From Nitrosomonadales bacterium (GTDB lineage: Bacteria; Pseudomonadota; Gammaproteobacteria; Burkholderiales; Gallionellaceae): a stretch of 64,000 nt of DNA. The position numbers were made by a program, and so were the translations under genes. The DNA is taken from contig JACQYW010000008.1 in the NCBI GenBank assembly GCA_016208015.1, positions 186,001-250,000 of the forward strand. The letters run 5' to 3'. Position 1 is the first letter of the stretch, and each line of letters starts with the position of its first letter. The notes under the pieces were generated by a model, which did not search any database, was not told where the DNA came from, and saw only the letters and a program-made list of their open reading frames with translations. This document shows, piece after piece, positions 61,473 to 64,000 of the stretch.

Positions 61473-62827
61473 ACAGAATCCCCTCACCCCAACCCTCTCC
61501 CGCTGGCGGGCGAGGGAGCAATCGTAAACGGAAATCGCTGAATATTGGCATCGTCGGCGGCGGCTATGCCGGCATGGCGGCTGCAGCTGGTCTGGCTGCA
61601 CACGGCATACCCGTCACGATCTTTGAAAGCGCGAAGCAGCTCGGCGGACGAGCACGCGGCGTACGCTACAACGACACGCAGATCGACAACGGCCAGCACC
61701 TGCTGCTCGGCTGTTACCGCGAGACCCTGCGACTGATCGAACTGGTCGGCGGCGATATCGAACGTGATTTCCTCCGTCTGCCGCTGCAACTCGACCTGCA
61801 CGGCCAGTTCTCGCTGCATGCACCGCACTTGCCCGCCCCGCTCCATCTGCTCGTCGCACTTCTCAACGCGCAAGGTCTGAGCCGGAGTGAACGACTGAAG
61901 GCAGCACGTTTCATGCTGAGGCTGCGAAGCATGAAGTTCCGTCTGGCGCACGACATGACGGTCGCGGAGCTGCTCTATCAACACGATCAAAATGCCAACC
62001 TGTCGCTCAAACTGTGGGAGCCGCTGTGCATCGCCGCCCTGAACACACCTGTGCACAAGGCTTCCGCGCAAGTACTGCTGAACGTGCTGCGCGATGCGCT
62101 GAACCGGACCCGCGCGGACAGCGACATGCTGTTGCCGCGCATCGATTTCACCGCGCTGTTCCCGCAACGTGCAGCCGAGTATGTCGAACGGCATGGCGGT
62201 GAAATCCATCTTTCCTGCGGCGTTGACGTCATCACACCAAAGGCCGAAGGTATCGAGATCGTCACGGCACAGGGCAGCCATGTTTTCAGCCATGTCATCT
62301 GCGCCACGGCGCCGAACGTCGCGGCCGAACTGTTGCGCCCGATTTCCGCCCTTGCAGAAACCGTCAGTCGGATCGATGGTCTGGAACAACAACCGATCTA
62401 CACCGTGTACCTGCAATACCCGCCTCATGTACTTTTGCCGCATGCCATGATCGGTCTGTACCAGTGCTTCAGCCAATGGCTGTTCGACAAGGGCCAGATC
62501 GCCGCACAGCATGGTCTGCTTGCCGCAGTGATCAGCGCGGAAGGCATCCATCAGGAACTGACACAGGAAGCGCTGGCGGAAAAAGTCACCGCAGAGTTAC
62601 ACAATGAATTCGGCATCGACGAAACACCGCAGTGGTTCAAAGTCATCGCCGAAAAGCGGGCCACCTTCTGCTGCTCGCCCGATCTGCAACGTCCCGCCCA
62701 ACATACGGCGATCTCGAATCTGTTGCTGGCAGGCGACTATACGGCGGGCGATTATCCGGCAACGCTAGAGGGTGCGGTACTAAGCGGATCGCACTGCGCG
62801 CGGCTTTGTCTGCCCGGACGAAAATAG
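61457..62827 (+). CDS. hpnE: Hydroxysqualene dehydroxylase HpnE
   Basis: 456 residues, an FAD-dependent amine-oxidase/phytoene-desaturase-like protein. The dinucleotide-binding motif is IGIVGGGYAGMAAAAGLAAHGIPV, followed by EsAKQLGGRARGV and the closing FAD motif LLAGDYTAGDYPATLEGAVLSG. It reduces hydroxysqualene to squalene. The ATG at 61457 overlaps hpnD by 16 bp. The first 30 or so residues are unusual: codons 8-21 (SPQPSPAGGRGSN) come from a palindromic repeat. No internal ATG lies between the repeat and the FAD motif. Squalene-hopene cyclase is not in the window. Confidence 0.93.
   Translation: MAQELNRIPSPQPSPAGGRGSNRKRKSLNIGIVGGGYAGMAAAAGLAAHGIPVTIFESAKQLGGRARGVRYNDTQIDNGQHLLLGCYRETLRLIELVGGDIERDFLRLPLQLDLHGQFSLHAPHLPAPLHLLVALLNAQGLSRSERLKAARFMLRLRSMKFRLAHDMTVAELLYQHDQNANLSLKLWEPLCIAALNTPVHKASAQVLLNVLRDALNRTRADSDMLLPRIDFTALFPQRAAEYVERHGGEIHLSCGVDVITPKAEGIEIVTAQGSHVFSHVICATAPNVAAELLRPISALAETVSRIDGLEQQPIYTVYLQYPPHVLLPHAMIGLYQCFSQWLFDKGQIAAQHGLLAAVISAEGIHQELTQEALAEKVTAELHNEFGIDETPQWFKVIAEKRATFCCSPDLQRPAQHTAISNLLLAGDYTAGDYPATLEGAVLSGSHCARLCLPGRK
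61480..61519 (+). repeat. GC-rich palindromic repeat, copy 3, at the hpnE 5' end
   Basis: 40 bp starting CCCCTCACCCCAACCCTC with the imperfect palindrome CCCTCTCCCGC/GCGGGCGAGGG. It matches copy 2 (57472-57511) at all but a few positions. It lies between the hpnD stop and the first conserved HpnE residue and is translated as part of HpnE. Confidence 0.88.
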
Positions 62828-63705
62828 GCAGTGTTACCGTAAAAAATCTCACGTTCATTTTCCCGGCTCCAGCCGGGCACGCCCAGCAAAGGGACTGGAG
62901 CCAGTTCGCGGGTGCTGCGGCAATGTTGCGGCACTGACAAGTACTCCGCCAGTAGCTCATCAAGATGTACCAGCCGTTGCGTTAACTGCCAGTTAAAGAA
63001 CTCCGGTTCCACGGGCAGCAACAGCCCTTGTCCCGTCATCCCGATGTACGGCTGCAAAGCCTTTTCGTACAGGCCGTGGCCGAACAGATAGAAACCCATG
63101 CTGCTTTGCATCTCGGTGCGCCGTTGCCAGAATAGCTCCTTCCATCTGAAATCGCGCAACAACCCGGCCAGTTCCTTGTCCGCACAGGGCACGATGACGC
63201 CGGACTCGTCCAGCAGGGTATTGGTATCGCGCACGGCTCCGCGCTGGCTGCGCTTCACTTCATCATGCACCTCGGTCAACGCCCGATAATGGCGCACATT
63301 GATCGCAGCCTTGGCCCTGGGAAAAGTTGACCACACCAAAGCGTTCAGCAGATCATGCCAATTGTTCGCGCGCGTCGGTACTTCACCTTTCAGGAAGCAG
63401 CGCGGCTCGTATTGCGCCTCGAACGGAAGCTTGCCGTATTCCTGCGGTACGAAACGCAACGTATGACCGTTCTGTACGGTGATGACTGGCTGTTGTTCGG
63501 CGAGCAGCTTATTGCAGACATCCAGTGACGGAAAATCATCTGTTCCGATGCGCGCTATAACGGGGTGCAGCGGCTCAAACGCATGCAAATTCAACAAGGC
63601 CGCTTTGTTCCATTCCGGTATCGTTTCCATGACCGCCAGTTTATCCGAATCGCGCTGTGCAACACATTCTTCGCGGCTTATGGTAAGTTGCGCATTATTC
63701 GACAT
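62752..63705 (-). CDS. DUF3025-family protein
   Basis: Up to 317 residues. The core matches DUF3025: FPSLDVCNKLLAEQ, LPFEAQYEPRCFLKGEVPTRANNWHDLLNALVWSTFPRAKAAIN and the closing VPLLGVPGWSRENEREIFY. Function is unknown. The start is uncertain: METIPEWNKAALL at 63633 looks like the family start, while 63705 adds 24 residues. The last 18 codons run antisense through the hpnE 3' end (76-bp overlap), beyond the point where the family usually ends, which suggests loss of the original stop. Confidence 0.85.
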   Translation of the reverse strand: MSNNAQLTISREECVAQRDSDKLAVMETIPEWNKAALLNLHAFEPLHPVIARIGTDDFPSLDVCNKLLAEQQPVITVQNGHTLRFVPQEYGKLPFEAQYEPRCFLKGEVPTRANNWHDLLNALVWSTFPRAKAAINVRHYRALTEVHDEVKRSQRGAVRDTNTLLDESGVIVPCADKELAGLLRDFRWKELFWQRRTEMQSSMGFYLFGHGLYEKALQPYIGMTGQGLLLPVEPEFFNWQLTQRLVHLDELLAEYLSVPQHCRSTRELAPVPLLGVPGWSRENEREIFYGNTAYFRPGRQSRAQCDPLSTAPSSVAG

Positions 63706-63741
63706 ATCCTGCCAATCACTGATTCAGTCCAAGGAGGGAAA

Positions 63742-64000
63742 ATGAACGAGTTAGATGCCATCCAAGCCAGCCTCGCCAGTTTTACCAAGCGCCTGGACGA
63801 GGTCTCCAACGACCGCTTCAACGAATTGCGCAAGTGTTCCTTTTTCGATCCCATCCCCAGTGAATGGCTTAAACCCGTCGCGGAACAATCGCAGATCAGG
63901 ACATTCTCGGCAGGCGACCACCTCACCGAGGAAGGTGATGACATGGACGCTTTTTACGTCATCCTGTTCGGTACTGCCACGGTGTACTACAGCAAAAAGG
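63742..64000 (+). CDS. Cyclic-nucleotide-binding-domain protein, N-terminal part (cut by window edge)
   Basis: 86 residues are visible. The segment FFDPIPSEWLKPVAEQSQIRTFSAGDHLTEEGDDMDAFYVILFGTATVYY is the start of a cNMP-binding beta-roll of the Crp/Fnr type. A strong AAGGAGGG site precedes the ATG. Without the rest it cannot be told whether a DNA-binding helix-turn-helix, a kinase or another output domain follows. It is divergent from the DUF3025 gene. Confidence 0.8.
   Translation, partial: MNELDAIQASLASFTKRLDEVSNDRFNELRKCSFFDPIPSEWLKPVAEQSQIRTFSAGDHLTEEGDDMDAFYVILFGTATVYYSKK

Overview
The window reads as the chromosome of a free-living betaproteobacterium. Dense co-oriented housekeeping operons, the lpx-bam-dxr-tsf-rpsB gene order, TATAATGCGC-type -10 boxes and the hopanoid genes hpnCDE suggest Nitrosomonadales, perhaps a Gallionellaceae or Sulfuricellaceae relative. 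The taxonomy is inferred from general resemblance; no 16S gene is present. No tRNA, rRNA, CRISPR array, prophage or intact transposon was seen.

Layout. 1-11.7 kb (minus strand) is one long envelope and translation operon: rpsB-tsf-pyrH-frr-uppS-cdsA-dxr-rseP-bamA-skp-lpxD-fabZ-lpxA (lpxA cut by the window edge). It is driven by a strong sigma70-like promoter, has an S2-type leader candidate before rpsB and an attenuator between rpsB and tsf. 11.8-17.3 kb holds tesA, a YyaL-type thioredoxin-fold protein, sppA, a phosphoglycolate phosphatase-like HAD protein and rlmM. 17.3-18.9 kb is a small accessory islet: a ParE/RHH toxin-antitoxin pair with a palindromic operator candidate, a truncated IS3-family transposase and an uncharacterised 107-residue protein. 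rluC and rne follow as a divergent pair with a 355-bp spacer.

22.8-29 kb carries three less ordinary items: a predicted secreted zinc-peptidase/beta-propeller/outer-membrane-barrel protein, a low-molecular-weight tyrosine phosphatase, and an 805-residue Ala/Glu/Arg-rich coiled-coil protein with one membrane segment near its C terminus. guaB-guaA, an unknown 221-residue protein, a DUF4124 protein, smc and queF occupy 29-37.6 kb.

37.6-44 kb is the most interesting block: a tightly packed four-gene operon FIST, then GAF-PAS-GGDEF-EVL, HD-GYP and dCache-HAMP-GGEEF. This is a self-contained cyclic-di-GMP signalling module with a FIST-domain sensor (the family that includes the NO-binding NosP proteins) as first gene. 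A LigB/DODA-type dioxygenase lies just upstream on the same strand.

44.8-53.8 kb is a mix of metabolic and maintenance genes (aldo/keto reductase, zapE, VOC protein, purT, fbaB, an HD-domain protein, a TlpA-like protein, an EamA transporter). 53.8-58.7 kb contains dapC-dapD, pilU, an ArsC/Spx-like gene and dapE, so lysine/peptidoglycan precursor synthesis is interleaved with a twitching-motility ATPase. 58.7-62.8 kb is prmB followed by hpnC-hpnD-hpnE (squalene synthesis for hopanoids), ending in a convergent overlap with a DUF3025 gene. A cyclic-nucleotide-binding-domain protein starts at the right edge.

A GC-rich palindromic repeat occurs three times, each time read as coding sequence (inside rlmM, at the end of the ArsC-like gene, at the start of hpnE), a pattern like protein-coding palindromic elements.
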